Below the pieces are notes generated by a model. It did no database searches. It saw only the letters and a program-made list of their open reading frames with translations, and was not told where the DNA came from. A program made the position numbers and the translations under genes. From Achromobacter veterisilvae (lineage in GTDB: Bacteria > Pseudomonadota > Gammaproteobacteria > Burkholderiales > Burkholderiaceae_B), in contig NZ_UFQC01000001.1 in NCBI RefSeq assembly GCF_900496975.1, forward strand, positions 1 to 64,000: a stretch of DNA of 64,000 bases, written 5' to 3'. Shown piece by piece: positions 17,482-26,292 of the stretch. Every line of letters begins with the position of its first letter. The stretch's first letter is position 1.

Positions 17482-18582
17482 ATGCCGCGCCGTCTGTGGT
17501 TGTTCTGCCATCGCTGGATCGCGCTGGGCCTGGGCGGGATCCTGATCCTGTCCGGCCTGACCGGCGCGCTGCTGGCGGTCGCGCGGCCCCTGGACCAATG
17601 GCTGCACCCGGCGTACTTCGTGGCGCGCCACGCGCCGGCGCAGGGCGCCGCGCCGCTGGAATCGCTGCGCAGCCGCCTGGCCGCGGAGTTCGGGGCGGAC
17701 GCCGCGATCACCTTCCGGCCGCCGCGAAAGGCGGGCGAGACCCTGCAGGCGAGGGTGCGCGGCGCCTGGAGCGGCATCGTCTTCCTGGATCCGGCGACGG
17801 GCGAGGAACAGGGCCGCCGCGGCGACGACGAAGGTTTCGTCGCCGCGCTCTTCAGCCTGCACAGCGCCCTGATGCTCGACAAGGCCGGCAAGGCGGTGCT
17901 GGCCTGGGCGGCGCTGGCGTATGCCGGCTTGTGCGTGTCGGGCCTGGTCGTCTGGTGGCCCCGCAAGTGGCCGCCTTCGCTGCGCATGGCGTTCGGCAAA
18001 GGCGCCTTGCGCGCGCTGTTCGACGTGCACCGCAATGGGGGCGCCGTCCTCGCGCTGGCGCTTGCCGTCAGCATCGCCACCGGCGCCTACCTGGCGTGGC
18101 GTCCGATCGGCGACTGGATCACCTACGCGCTGGGCCATACGCGCGTGGTCGCGCCGGCGCTGCCGCCGGGCGGCGGGCCGATCCGGCCGCTGGACGAACT
18201 CGCGGCCGCGGCGCTGGCGGCGCAGCCCGGCGCCACGATCGGGTACTTGCTCTATACCCCGCGCACCGACCGTCCGATGGCCGTGCGCCTGCGCGTGCCC
18301 GGCGATCCGCATCCCAACGGACGCACCACCGTCTGGCTGGACCCCCGCAGCGCCGCCGTGATCGCCGTCCATCGCTGGGACGAGCTCGACCCCGGCGCCA
18401 GGGTGAACTCCGTCCTCTATCCGCTGCACACGGGCGAATTGGGCGGCGCCGTGGGCGAGGCGATCGTTGCGCTGCTGGGGCTGGCGCTGGGCGCGCTGGG
18501 CATCAGCGGGATATGGCTGTGGTGGCGCAGGCGGCCGGTCCGGCGGATCGCCGATCGCGGCGCCGGCCGGCGGGCGCGCTGA
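17482..18582 (+). CDS. PepSY-associated transmembrane protein (iron-uptake type)
   Basis: A 366-residue inner-membrane protein with four main hydrophobic segments. The first segment is LFCHRWIALGLGGILILSG with the conserved helix histidine, others lie near 150 (AVLAWAALAYAGLCVSGLVV), 190 and 330. It belongs to the PepSY_TM family, members of which act as inner-membrane reductases or accessory proteins beside siderophore receptors (for example PiuB, FoxB). It begins 10 bp after fecA, so it is the fourth gene of the iron operon and probably helps release iron in the periplasm. Confidence 0.87.
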   Translation: MPRRLWLFCHRWIALGLGGILILSGLTGALLAVARPLDQWLHPAYFVARHAPAQGAAPLESLRSRLAAEFGADAAITFRPPRKAGETLQARVRGAWSGIVFLDPATGEEQGRRGDDEGFVAALFSLHSALMLDKAGKAVLAWAALAYAGLCVSGLVVWWPRKWPPSLRMAFGKGALRALFDVHRNGGAVLALALAVSIATGAYLAWRPIGDWITYALGHTRVVAPALPPGGGPIRPLDELAAAALAAQPGATIGYLLYTPRTDRPMAVRLRVPGDPHPNGRTTVWLDPRSAAVIAVHRWDELDPGARVNSVLYPLHTGELGGAVGEAIVALLGLALGALGISGIWLWWRRRPVRRIADRGAGRRAR

Positions 18583-18717
18583 ATCCAGCGCCGGCGCTCG
18601 AGGCGCTGGCGTTCGGAACCCGATTTCGGATAAATTCGTCGGGAACGCATGGGCGCGCATCGCCCCGGGCTGCCATGCGCCACCATCCAGGGCGGAAAGC
18701 CCTGTCAGGAGCAGTGG

Positions 18718-19812
18718 GTGAATCCACGCCAATCAGCCGATATTGCCCGCATTCTGCTCATCATCGTCATCCTTGCGGGGCTGATGATAGGCAGTCTCTA
18801 CATCCTGCGGCCGTTCCTGCCCGGCCTGATCTGGGCAAGCACCATCGTCGTCGCCACCTGGCCGGTGCTGCTGGCGATACAGCGCCGTTGCGGCGGACGC
18901 CGCTGGATCGCCACCATCGCCATGCTGTTCCTCCTGCTGTTCGTCATCGTGCTGCCTCTGTACCAGGCCATCGCCACGCTGGCGCTGCACAGCGGGGCGA
19001 TCATGGACACCATCAAAAGCCTGCCCGACTACACGCTGCTGGCGCCGCCCGGCTGGATCCGCAGCATCCCGCTGGTGGGTCCGCGGATCGCAACCGAATG
19101 GCAGACGCTGTCGGACGCCGGGGCGGGCGGGCTGCTGGCGCGGCTGGAACCCTATATCACCGGCGCCGCGCGCTGGCTGCTGGGCCATGCCGCCATCGTC
19201 GGCGTGTTCGTCATGCACATGCTGATCACCGTCATCATCGCCGGCATCCTCTACTTCAAGGGAGACGTGGCCGCCGACTTCGTGCTGCGCTTCTTCAACC
19301 GGCTGGCCGGGCAGCGCGGCATGTCCGCGGTCCGGCTGGCGGGGATGGCGATCCGCGCCGTGGCGCTGGGCATCGTGGTCACGGCGGTCGTGCAGTCCGC
19401 GCTGGGCGGCATCGGCCTGTGGATCGCCGGCGTGCCGGCGGCCGGCATCCTGACCGCGCTGATGGTCATGCTGTGCCTGGCGCAACTGGGCCCGCTCCTG
19501 CCCATGCTGGGCGGCGTGGCCTGGCTGTTCCAGAACGACATGAAACTGGCGGCCGCGGTGCTGCTGGTCTGGGCGCTGGTGGTCGGGACCCTGGACAACC
19601 TGCTGCGGCCGATGCTGATCAAGCGCGGCGTGAACCTGTCGCTGCTGCTGATCCTGGCAGGCGTGCTGGGCGGCATGTTCGCCTTCGGCATCGTGGGGCT
19701 CTTCATCGGCCCGGTGATCCTGGCCGTGACCCAGACGCTGCTCAAGGCCTGGATCGACGAGGCGCCCGCGCCGGTTCCCGTGGAAGCGGAGACGCCGGAC
19801 CAAGGCCCATGA
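18718..19812 (+). CDS. AI-2E-family (YdiK-like) transporter
   Basis: A 364-residue protein with about eight membrane segments, typical of the AI-2E/PerM permease family. Landmarks are ILRPFLPGLIWASTIVVATW near the start, and GILTALMVMLCLAQLGPLLP with GTLDNLLRPMLIKRG in the C-terminal half. The GTG at 18718 follows AGGAG at 7 bases and suits the family; a longer ATG frame from 18649 adds non-conserved residues. Members export autoinducer-2 or act as Na+/H+ antiporters, so the substrate here is open. Confidence 0.85.
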   Translation: MNPRQSADIARILLIIVILAGLMIGSLYILRPFLPGLIWASTIVVATWPVLLAIQRRCGGRRWIATIAMLFLLLFVIVLPLYQAIATLALHSGAIMDTIKSLPDYTLLAPPGWIRSIPLVGPRIATEWQTLSDAGAGGLLARLEPYITGAARWLLGHAAIVGVFVMHMLITVIIAGILYFKGDVAADFVLRFFNRLAGQRGMSAVRLAGMAIRAVALGIVVTAVVQSALGGIGLWIAGVPAAGILTALMVMLCLAQLGPLLPMLGGVAWLFQNDMKLAAAVLLVWALVVGTLDNLLRPMLIKRGVNLSLLLILAGVLGGMFAFGIVGLFIGPVILAVTQTLLKAWIDEAPAPVPVEAETPDQGP

Positions 19813-19933
19813 ATTATGATGCGTTACTTTCAGGCAACACCCCCCGGCAACACCCCATGACGCTGCACCCGTTCGTTTGCGCTCTTTCCTATCCACACCG
19901 GCCCGCGGGGCCCTCGCCCAAGGCGGCGCGGCG

Positions 19934-20659
19934 ATGAGCGAAAGCGTGCGCCTGGCCAAGCGCGTGGCCGCGGACCTGTCCTGCTCGCGGGGCGACGCCG
20001 AACGCTATATAGAGGGCGGCTGGATCGCCGTGGACGGCGCAAAGGTGGAAGAGCCCGGATACCGGGTCGCGCCGGGCCAGGCCGTCAGCCTCCTGCCGGG
20101 CGCGCGCCTGGAAGAGGCGCGCCCCGTCACCATTCTGGTGCACAAGCCCGCCGGCTTGTACGCCAATGACGAACCGGGTTCCGCCCGCGACCTGATCGTG
20201 CCCGGGAACCTGATGCCAGGCGACAGGTCCGGCCAGCGCTACCTGAAGCGCATGTTCAACGGCCTGCGGCTGGCGACTCCCCTGGAGCGCGCCGCCAGCG
20301 GGCTGCTGGTCTATACGCAGGAATATCCCGTGGCCCGCAAGCTGGTGGAAGAGGGCCGCCACGTCGAACAGGAATACGTCGCCCAGGTCTCGGGCCGCCT
20401 GGAAGAGGGCGATCTGGCGCGCCTGCAGCGCGGCCTGGCCTACGAGGGCCGCGCCGCCGTTCCCATGAAGGTCAGTTGGCAGAACGAAACCCATCTGCGC
20501 TTCGCCTTGAAGACGCCGGCGCCGGGATTCATCGAATACGTGTGCGAGACCGCCGGCCTGCGCTTGCAGGCGCTGCGGCGCATCCGCATCGGGCGCCTGC
20601 CCATGGCGGGCCTGGCGGCGGGGCAATGGCGCTACCGCCTGCCCTACGAACGGTTCTGA
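19934..20659 (+). CDS. RluF/RsuA-type pseudouridine synthase, atypical active site
   Basis: A 241-residue protein. Residues 1-60 form an S4 RNA-binding domain (RLAKRVAADLSCSRGDAERYI), the rest a PseudoU_synth_2 catalytic domain that isomerises uridine in rRNA. The core motif reads A-T-P-L-E118-R-A-A-S-G-L-L-V-Y-T where RsuA/RluF enzymes have R-L-D-x-x-T-S-G-L; the universal catalytic Asp is Glu here. LVHKPAGLYAND and LRLQALRRIRIGRLPM are otherwise regular. The target site and even activity are uncertain. The start at 19934 is followed directly by family sequence. Confidence 0.85.
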   Translation: MSESVRLAKRVAADLSCSRGDAERYIEGGWIAVDGAKVEEPGYRVAPGQAVSLLPGARLEEARPVTILVHKPAGLYANDEPGSARDLIVPGNLMPGDRSGQRYLKRMFNGLRLATPLERAASGLLVYTQEYPVARKLVEEGRHVEQEYVAQVSGRLEEGDLARLQRGLAYEGRAAVPMKVSWQNETHLRFALKTPAPGFIEYVCETAGLRLQALRRIRIGRLPMAGLAAGQWRYRLPYERF

Positions 20660-20668
20660 GAGGCGGGA

Positions 20669-21814
20669 ATGACGATGTCGGACTCGCGCGGTGGCCTGGA
20701 CCGGAACCTGGACGGCGGACGCAGGGGCTTCCTCATCGGCGCGGGCCTGCTGGGGCTGTCCTCCGCCGTGCTGGGCGGATGCGCCAGCCGCGCGCCGGTT
20801 GCCCCGCGGCAGCCGGCGGCGCCGGTCCGGCCCGCGCCCCCGGTTTCCCACGCCGGCGCCGCCGCGTCGGCGGTGCCCGCGCTGAAGCCGGGCGCCCGCG
20901 TCGCCATCGTGGCGCCGGCATCCGCCGCGCCGGACGCCAGCGATCTCGCCGCCGAATGGCTGGAAGCGCGCGGTTTCGCGGCGCAGGTCATGCCCGCCTC
21001 GCGCGCGCGGCTGGACGCCCCCTACGATTACCTGGCGGGCACCGACGCCGAACGGCTCGACGACCTGCACGCGGCCTTCGCCTCGCCGGACATCGGTGCG
21101 GTGTGGTGCCTGCAAGGCGGTTTCGGCTCGTGGCGCCTGCTGGACAGGCTCGACTTCAGCCTGTTGCGCCGCCACCCCAAGCCCTTCATCGGCTACAGCG
21201 ACATCACCGCGCTGCACCTGGCCATGCAGCGGCACGCCGGCTTCGTCACCTTCCACGGCCCAATGCTGGCGCAGGACCTGCTGGCCGGCAAACGCGAGCC
21301 CACCGAATCGCACTTGCTGGCCATGGTCGGCGGCCAAGTGGGGCAGGGGGCGTGGATCGACCCGCCGCCGGACGCCAGCGCCACCGAACTCGTGCCGGGA
21401 ACCGCGACCGGGCGGCTGATCGGCGGCAACCTGGCGCTGATCGCCGCGCTGATCGGCTCACCCAACGAAATCGACACCCGCGACGCCATCCTCTTCATCG
21501 AAGACGTCAACGAAGCGCTGCCCCGGGTCGACCGGCTGCTGAGCCAACTGGCCGCCGCGGGCAAATTCGACGGCCTGAAGGGCGTGCTGGTCGGCAACTT
21601 CACGCGCATCCTTGGCGTGCAAATGGATGACGCGCAGGCCCAGGGCATGCTGTACCCGCTGATCCTGGACCAATTCCGGGCGCGCGGGATCCCGGTGCTG
21701 GCCGGCTGGCCCAGCGGCCACGGCAATCCGAACCTGACCCTGCCGCTGGGCGCCCGCGTCACCCTGGATACGGGGCGCGGCGCACTGCGCCTGGAACAGG
21801 CGGTGACGGTGTAA
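20669..21814 (+). CDS. exported LD-carboxypeptidase, peptidase family S66
   Basis: A 381-residue protein. The N-terminus has a twin-Arg-like segment followed by a hydrophobic stretch and lipobox LGGC38 (GRRGFLIGAGLLGLSSAVLG), so it is likely a Tat- or Sec-exported lipoprotein. The S66 catalytic features are S177 in FIGYSDITALH, GGNLALIAALIGSP, a Glu in LFIEDVNE and the His in SGHGNPNLTLPLG. The family trims the terminal D-Ala from tetrapeptides during murein recycling. E. coli LdcA is cytosolic, so an exported form acts on the wall itself. It starts 10 bp after the pseudouridine synthase gene. Confidence 0.9.
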   Translation: MTMSDSRGGLDRNLDGGRRGFLIGAGLLGLSSAVLGGCASRAPVAPRQPAAPVRPAPPVSHAGAAASAVPALKPGARVAIVAPASAAPDASDLAAEWLEARGFAAQVMPASRARLDAPYDYLAGTDAERLDDLHAAFASPDIGAVWCLQGGFGSWRLLDRLDFSLLRRHPKPFIGYSDITALHLAMQRHAGFVTFHGPMLAQDLLAGKREPTESHLLAMVGGQVGQGAWIDPPPDASATELVPGTATGRLIGGNLALIAALIGSPNEIDTRDAILFIEDVNEALPRVDRLLSQLAAAGKFDGLKGVLVGNFTRILGVQMDDAQAQGMLYPLILDQFRARGIPVLAGWPSGHGNPNLTLPLGARVTLDTGRGALRLEQAVTV

Positions 21815-21861
21815 GGCAAAATCCCTAAAATGCTCCATTAATGGCGCAAAATATATGGATG

Positions 21862-21944
21862 TGACTCATTAATGAGTCATGCCTAGAACAGCCCTTGACT
21901 CATTTATCGTGCAATTTCTGCTGTAAAGCACTATTATTGAGTCA
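21862..21944. promoter_or_regulatory. TGACTCA operator cluster in front of hipBA
   Basis: An 18-bp perfect palindrome, TGACTCATTAATGAGTCA, lies at 21862-21879. The half site TGACTCA recurs at 21896-21902 and its complement TGAGTCA at 21938-21944, the last touching the hipB start codon. Spaced half sites of this kind fit HipB autorepression. A TTGACT that could serve as -35 overlaps the middle copy. Confidence 0.65.
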
Positions 21945-22288
21945 TGAAAAAGAAGCTCGAACCCAGTTTCGACGCCGCTGAAGCGCTCGCGCGGATCGGC
22001 GCCAACATCCGCACCGCCCGGCTGCGCCGCGCCGAGACGGAGTCCACGCTGGCCAGCCGCATGGGCGTGTCCCGCGCCACCATCGCCCGCCTGGAACGCG
22101 GCGACGGCGGCGTGTCGCTGACGCTCGCCCTGGAAGCCTTGCTCCAGTACGGGTTCGCGGACCAGGTCTTCGCGCTGGGCGACCCCGACCAGGACGGCGT
22201 CGGCAAGCGGCTCGACGCGGTGCGCCGGCCCAGCCGCGGCAGCGCCGGCGCGCTGCATTCGCATCGCGCCGATCCTTCCCGGCTATAG
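21944..22288 (+). CDS. hipB: HipB-like antitoxin, XRE-type repressor
   Basis: A 114-residue protein with a central helix-turn-helix: ALARIGANIRTARLRRAETE then STLASRMGVSRATIARLERGD and a final LALEALLQYGFADQVF. It is longer at both ends than E. coli HipB (88 residues). The gene is followed after 15 bp by hipA, the standard antitoxin-toxin order. It should bind HipA, neutralise it, and repress the operon at the TGACTCA sites before its start codon. Confidence 0.88.
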   Translation: MKKKLEPSFDAAEALARIGANIRTARLRRAETESTLASRMGVSRATIARLERGDGGVSLTLALEALLQYGFADQVFALGDPDQDGVGKRLDAVRRPSRGSAGALHSHRADPSRL

Positions 22289-22303
22289 CCGCCGGCCCCG
22301 GAC

Positions 22304-23608
22304 ATGGCGCCCACCAGAAAGCGCAAATCGGTCGAGAGCGAACTGTTCGTCTACATCGACATCCGCGGCGAGGCGGTGCTGGCCGGCGTCCTGACGCTGG
22401 ACGACTCGGACGAGAACCATTTTTTCGCTGAATTCACCTACGTGCAGTCCTACGCGGACGATCCGCGCGCCTTCGCGCTGGATCCGCTGAACCTGCCGCT
22501 GGTCGACGCCAGGACCACCTTCCGCACCGAGAGCCGCTACGAAACGCTGGGCGCGATCTTCGATGCGGCGCCCGACGCCTGGGGGCGCAACGTCATGCGC
22601 GTCGACAACGCCGGCGCCCGCATCACCGAAGACGAAGTCCTTCTCAAGGGCAGGGGCATGGGCGTGGGCGCGCTGTTCTTCAGCGCGCGGCAGCTCACGC
22701 CGAACATGCGCAAGACCTACCGCCTGCCCGAAATCGGCCAGTTGGAGTCGCTGGCCGACCTGCTGACCGACATCGACCAGGGCGTCAAGCCCAAGGGCCT
22801 GTACCGCGACATCCTGGGCAGTTCCTGGGACATCGGCGGAGCGCGCCCCAAGACCATCGTGCGCGACGACCAGGGCGAAATGTGGATCGCCAAGTTTCCG
22901 CGCAAGGGCGATTCCTATGACCGCCAGCGAGTCGAATACGCCAACCTGCAAATGGCCAAGGCCATCGGCCTGACCGTGCCGGACATCCGCCTGGCCGAAA
23001 CGCACCTGGGGGCGGTCCTGCTGACGCACCGCTTCGACCGCGAACGGCTGCCCGCGGGGCAGGGCGCGGAGCCCGTCGTCGCGCGGCGCCATTTCCTGAG
23101 CGGGGCCGCGCTCATCAGCCCGTCCGTGCAGATCGGCAAGCGCGAACTGGACGGGCCGCGCGGCAAGGCCACGTATTCCTACGCCCGGCTGGCCGACGTC
23201 GCCCGCCGCGTGTCGTCGAACCCGGTGCAGGACCTGAAGGAACTGTACGCGCGCATGATCCTGAACGTCGCCGTCCACAATACCGACGACCACCTGAAGA
23301 ACGTCGGCTTCCTGAAGGACGAGCGCGCGCATAGCTACCGGCTGTCTCCCTTGTTCGACGTGGTGACGCAGGAAGGCTCCGCCAGGCACTACCTGCATAT
23401 CGGCGCGGCCGGCCGGGAAAGCTCGTTCCAGAACTGCCTGAGCGAGTACCGGCGCTTCGGCCTACGCTCCGAAGCCGCGGCCAGGGAAATACTCGAACAC
23501 GTGCGCGCGGTGGTGGCGGAACGCCGGCGGTTCTACGACATGGCCGGCATGACGGCCGAAGAAATCGCCCACGTGGAAGCCTCGCTGATGGCGTGGCGCC
23601 ACCACTAA
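22304..23608 (+). CDS. hipA: HipA-like serine/threonine kinase toxin
   Basis: A 434-residue, full-length HipA-family kinase. The N-terminal Couple_hipA region (VYIDIRGEAVLAGVLTLD) precedes a flexible P-loop (SSWDIGGARPKTIV) that carries the regulatory autophosphorylation serine. ATP-binding Lys lies in MWIAKFPRK, and the catalytic and metal-binding Asp residues in VAVHNTDDHLKNVGF and LSPLFDV. In the E. coli system HipA phosphorylates glutamyl-tRNA synthetase and causes persistence. All key residues are present here, so activity is likely; the target may differ. It forms an operon with hipB. Confidence 0.88.
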   Translation: MAPTRKRKSVESELFVYIDIRGEAVLAGVLTLDDSDENHFFAEFTYVQSYADDPRAFALDPLNLPLVDARTTFRTESRYETLGAIFDAAPDAWGRNVMRVDNAGARITEDEVLLKGRGMGVGALFFSARQLTPNMRKTYRLPEIGQLESLADLLTDIDQGVKPKGLYRDILGSSWDIGGARPKTIVRDDQGEMWIAKFPRKGDSYDRQRVEYANLQMAKAIGLTVPDIRLAETHLGAVLLTHRFDRERLPAGQGAEPVVARRHFLSGAALISPSVQIGKRELDGPRGKATYSYARLADVARRVSSNPVQDLKELYARMILNVAVHNTDDHLKNVGFLKDERAHSYRLSPLFDVVTQEGSARHYLHIGAAGRESSFQNCLSEYRRFGLRSEAAAREILEHVRAVVAERRRFYDMAGMTAEEIAHVEASLMAWRHH

Positions 23609-23624
23609 AGCGCCCGCCAGCCCG

Positions 23625-24500
23625 CTACGCGCGCTTGGCCGACCAGTTGCCCTGGCCGGCGGCCTGGCCGCTCATCGTCCTGCCGTTTACGTGCCCCTGG
23701 TAGCGCACGCCGTTCACCGTGAACGCGATTTCGGTGCCGTTCAGCCGCGCGTCCGAGATCGGGACCGAACCCAGCCTGCCCGACAGTTTCTGGTAATGCT
23801 GGTCCAGTTGCAGCGTCTGCCCGCCCACGTCCCATTTGCCCTGCACTTTGGCGGGGACGATCCAGAGCAGCGCGGTGCAATAGGTGCTGCAATCCTGCGT
23901 GACGGTTTCCTCGGCGTCCGGCTCCCAGTCTCCCATGCGGAACGTGTTCGAGACCACGCGCGTGCCGGGCGCCAGCTCCAGCAGCCTGGGCCGCAGTTTT
24001 TCGTTGATCGTCGACAGCAGGAACATGGTGATGACGTCCGCCTTCGACAGGTCGGTGGCGAACAGGTCCGCCGTCACGAACGTGGCGCGGTCGCCGACGC
24101 CCGCGCGTTCCGCATTGCGGCGCGACAGTTCGACCAGGTCCGGGTTGTATTCAATGCCCTGGGCCCGCAGGCCGCGCTGCGCGGCCGTGATGACGGTGCG
24201 GCCGTCGCCCGAGCCCAGGTCCATCAGCCTGTCCTTGGGCGTGACCTTGGCCATGTCCAGCATTTTGTCCACCAGGGTCTGCGGGGTGGGCACCCAGATG
24301 ACGTCCTTGCCGTCCTGGCCCACGTCGGGCACATATTCCTTCTTCTGTTCGGCGGTCTGCGCCGCCTTCGGCGCGGGCTGGGCGCTGGCGCCGAAGGCGC
24401 AGGCCAGGGCCAGCGCCATCGCCGAGGCCAGCATCGCCTGGCGGAACCGAAGCGCGCCTGTCCGGGCGCGGGCCGATGGGGAGGGGATCGCGATCTGCAT
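23625..24500 (-). CDS. class I SAM-dependent methyltransferase with a secretion signal
   Basis: A 291-residue protein. Residues 1-40 look like a long Sec signal (basic start, then LASAMALALACAFGASA, cleavage before QPAPKAAQ). The mature part contains a classical Rossmann methyltransferase: M93-D-L-G-S-G-D-G-R-T (motif I), the acidic post-II residue in GIEYNPDLVEL, and ADVITMFLLSTINEKLRP. A C-terminal 80-residue domain (WDVGGQTLQLDQHYQKLSG) resembles no part I recognise. SAM is not known to be available in the periplasm, so either the signal is a membrane anchor or the domain has another use. Confidence 0.82.
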   Translation of the reverse strand: MQIAIPSPSARARTGALRFRQAMLASAMALALACAFGASAQPAPKAAQTAEQKKEYVPDVGQDGKDVIWVPTPQTLVDKMLDMAKVTPKDRLMDLGSGDGRTVITAAQRGLRAQGIEYNPDLVELSRRNAERAGVGDRATFVTADLFATDLSKADVITMFLLSTINEKLRPRLLELAPGTRVVSNTFRMGDWEPDAEETVTQDCSTYCTALLWIVPAKVQGKWDVGGQTLQLDQHYQKLSGRLGSVPISDARLNGTEIAFTVNGVRYQGHVNGRTMSGQAAGQGNWSAKRA

Positions 24501-24557
24501 GATGTAGGCTCCTTGCGTAGGGGGACTCGGAAGGCCGGCCGCCCGGAGACGCCGCGG

Positions 24558-25907
24558 CTACCGCCGCGCCGGGTCCGGCTTGAGCAGGCGCAGCATGGGC
24601 AGGCCCGCCGCCAGGACGGCCAGCCCGATCAGGGCGCCGGCTCCCGCGTAGACGGCGCTGGAATACACCAGGCCGGCGCACGCCAGCGCCAGCAGCGCGG
24701 GGGGAAGCGGGTAGAGGGGAACGCGGAAGGGCCGCGGGCGGTCGGGATCCAGGCGCCTCAGCCGCCACACCGATCCCGCGACCAGCAGCATGAATATCCA
24801 GAACACCGGCGCCGTATAGGCCACCATGGTCTGCACGCTGTTCTGGCTGAACGCGCCCAGCGCGACCAGGGCCAGGGTGATCGCGCCCTGGGCCAGCAGC
24901 GCGACGGCCGGCGTGTCGTTGCGCGCGCTCCAGGCCGCCAGCGGGCGCAGACGCGGAACGTCCCGGCCCAGCGCGCAATACACGCGGGCGCCGGTGATGA
25001 TGGTTCCGTTGATGGTGCTGAGCGCCGTGGCGCAGATCGTCAAACTGAGCAGGGCGGCGGCGTAGGGGCCGGCCGCCAGTTGCATGACGTCCGCGCCCAG
25101 CGCGGGCGTATCGCGCAGCCCTTGCAGGCCGAAGATCTGGAGCAGCGCCAGGTTGATCAAGACATAGGCGCCCGTGACGATCGCGGTGCCGATCAGCAGC
25201 ACCCGGCTCATGTTGCGCGCCGGCTCCCGCAATTCGCCGCTCAGGTAGGCCGCCTCGTTCCAGCCGCCGTAGGTCAGCAGCACGAACACCATGCCCATCC
25301 CCATCAGGCCGGCCGGATTGCCCGTCAGCGGCGTGGGCTCGCCGCCTCGCAGCGGGCTGCTTCCCGTGGCGGACAGGCTGGCGATCAGCACCGCCGCCAG
25401 CGCGGCCAGCGTCAGCATGGTGAACGTCCATTGCAGGCGCTTCGAATAGCGGGTGCCGGCCACGTTCAGCGCGGTCAGCGCCGCCACGGAGATCGCGGCG
25501 TGCAGGGCGGGGCCGTGCGTGCCCAACGGCGCCAGGCGCTGCGCATAATCGCCGTAGATAAAAGCGACCACCGCAATCGCGCCCGTCTGGATCACGGTGC
25601 AGCGCGCCCAGGCGAACATCAATCCCACGCGCTGGCCCCAGGCGCGCGTCAGATACAGGTATTCGCCGCCGGCGCCGGGATAGGCCGAGCCCAGTTCCCC
25701 GTAGCACAGCGCGCCGATCAGCATCACGAAGCCGCCCGCGCACCACAGCGCGATGTACGCCGCCTCGGATCCGGCGTGCTGCGCCACCAGGGGCGGAAAG
25801 CCGAAAATGCCGATGCCGATCACCACCCCGACCAGCACCATCGTCGCATCCATCACCGACAGGCCAGCCGGCGCCCGCCCCATCGCCGCGTCCGATGCGC
25901 CGTTCAT
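24558..25907 (-). CDS. APC-family amino acid permease
   Basis: A 449-residue, 12-helix transporter of the amino acid-polyamine-organocation superfamily. The first helix carries the unwound glycine motif VIGIGIFGFPPLVA, and the GGEYLYLTRAWG stretch in helix 3 is the substrate-site region. GGWNEAAYLSGELREPARN is the usual loop before helix 7. It resembles the LAT-like branch, so neutral amino acids are likely substrates. It lies 57 bp downstream of no gene on its strand; upstream is an AT-rich 385-bp gap. Confidence 0.88.
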   Translation of the reverse strand: MNGASDAAMGRAPAGLSVMDATMVLVGVVIGIGIFGFPPLVAQHAGSEAAYIALWCAGGFVMLIGALCYGELGSAYPGAGGEYLYLTRAWGQRVGLMFAWARCTVIQTGAIAVVAFIYGDYAQRLAPLGTHGPALHAAISVAALTALNVAGTRYSKRLQWTFTMLTLAALAAVLIASLSATGSSPLRGGEPTPLTGNPAGLMGMGMVFVLLTYGGWNEAAYLSGELREPARNMSRVLLIGTAIVTGAYVLINLALLQIFGLQGLRDTPALGADVMQLAAGPYAAALLSLTICATALSTINGTIITGARVYCALGRDVPRLRPLAAWSARNDTPAVALLAQGAITLALVALGAFSQNSVQTMVAYTAPVFWIFMLLVAGSVWRLRRLDPDRPRPFRVPLYPLPPALLALACAGLVYSSAVYAGAGALIGLAVLAAGLPMLRLLKPDPARR

Positions 25908-26292
25908 CGTCCCGGGCTCCGCGCGCGCCGGGAAGCGCCGCCGGCCGGATGAGGCGCCCGCCGCGCCAGGAGCAAACGGATGGAACTCGCGGACGAACGC
26001 GCAGGAAACGGTGTCATCGGGGCTCCCGAGTAGGCGGCGGGGACGGGCGAGGGCGCCGCTCGGCCACGGCGCCTGACGCTCTCCTGAACATTTAAGCGAC
26101 CGGCGCGACTCGGGAAAAGTTTCTTCGGGTTTTCCCGAAAAAATGCAGGAAGCCCCTGGCCCGGGTAAAGCTTCCTGCGTGAAACGACATTAAAAATACT
26201 CTATAACTTATTGATTTTAATAATTTTATTATCAATCTTAAAGTAAATTATTTAAAGTAATTTCTCAAAATAAAATCGGCCAAACAATTGGC
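25908..26292. other. intergenic region with strongly AT-rich block
   Basis: The gap lies between the permease start and the 3' end of the hypothetical gene to its right, both read leftward. The left 200 bases are GC-rich and show no convincing gene. Bases about 26188-26285 are more than 75 percent AT, far below the local GC level, and include the hairpin-like ATTGAT...ATCAAT around 26210-26236. The block could hold the permease promoter and may be a silencer-bound or recently acquired segment. Confidence 0.5.

Noticed and set aside
15009-18080. A very long open frame (over 1000 codons) on the minus strand across the fecA and PepSY genes.
   Set aside because: It is antisense to clearly homologous genes, its translation is Arg/His/Val/Gly-rich without domains, and such frames are common in GC-rich DNA because of third-position GC bias.
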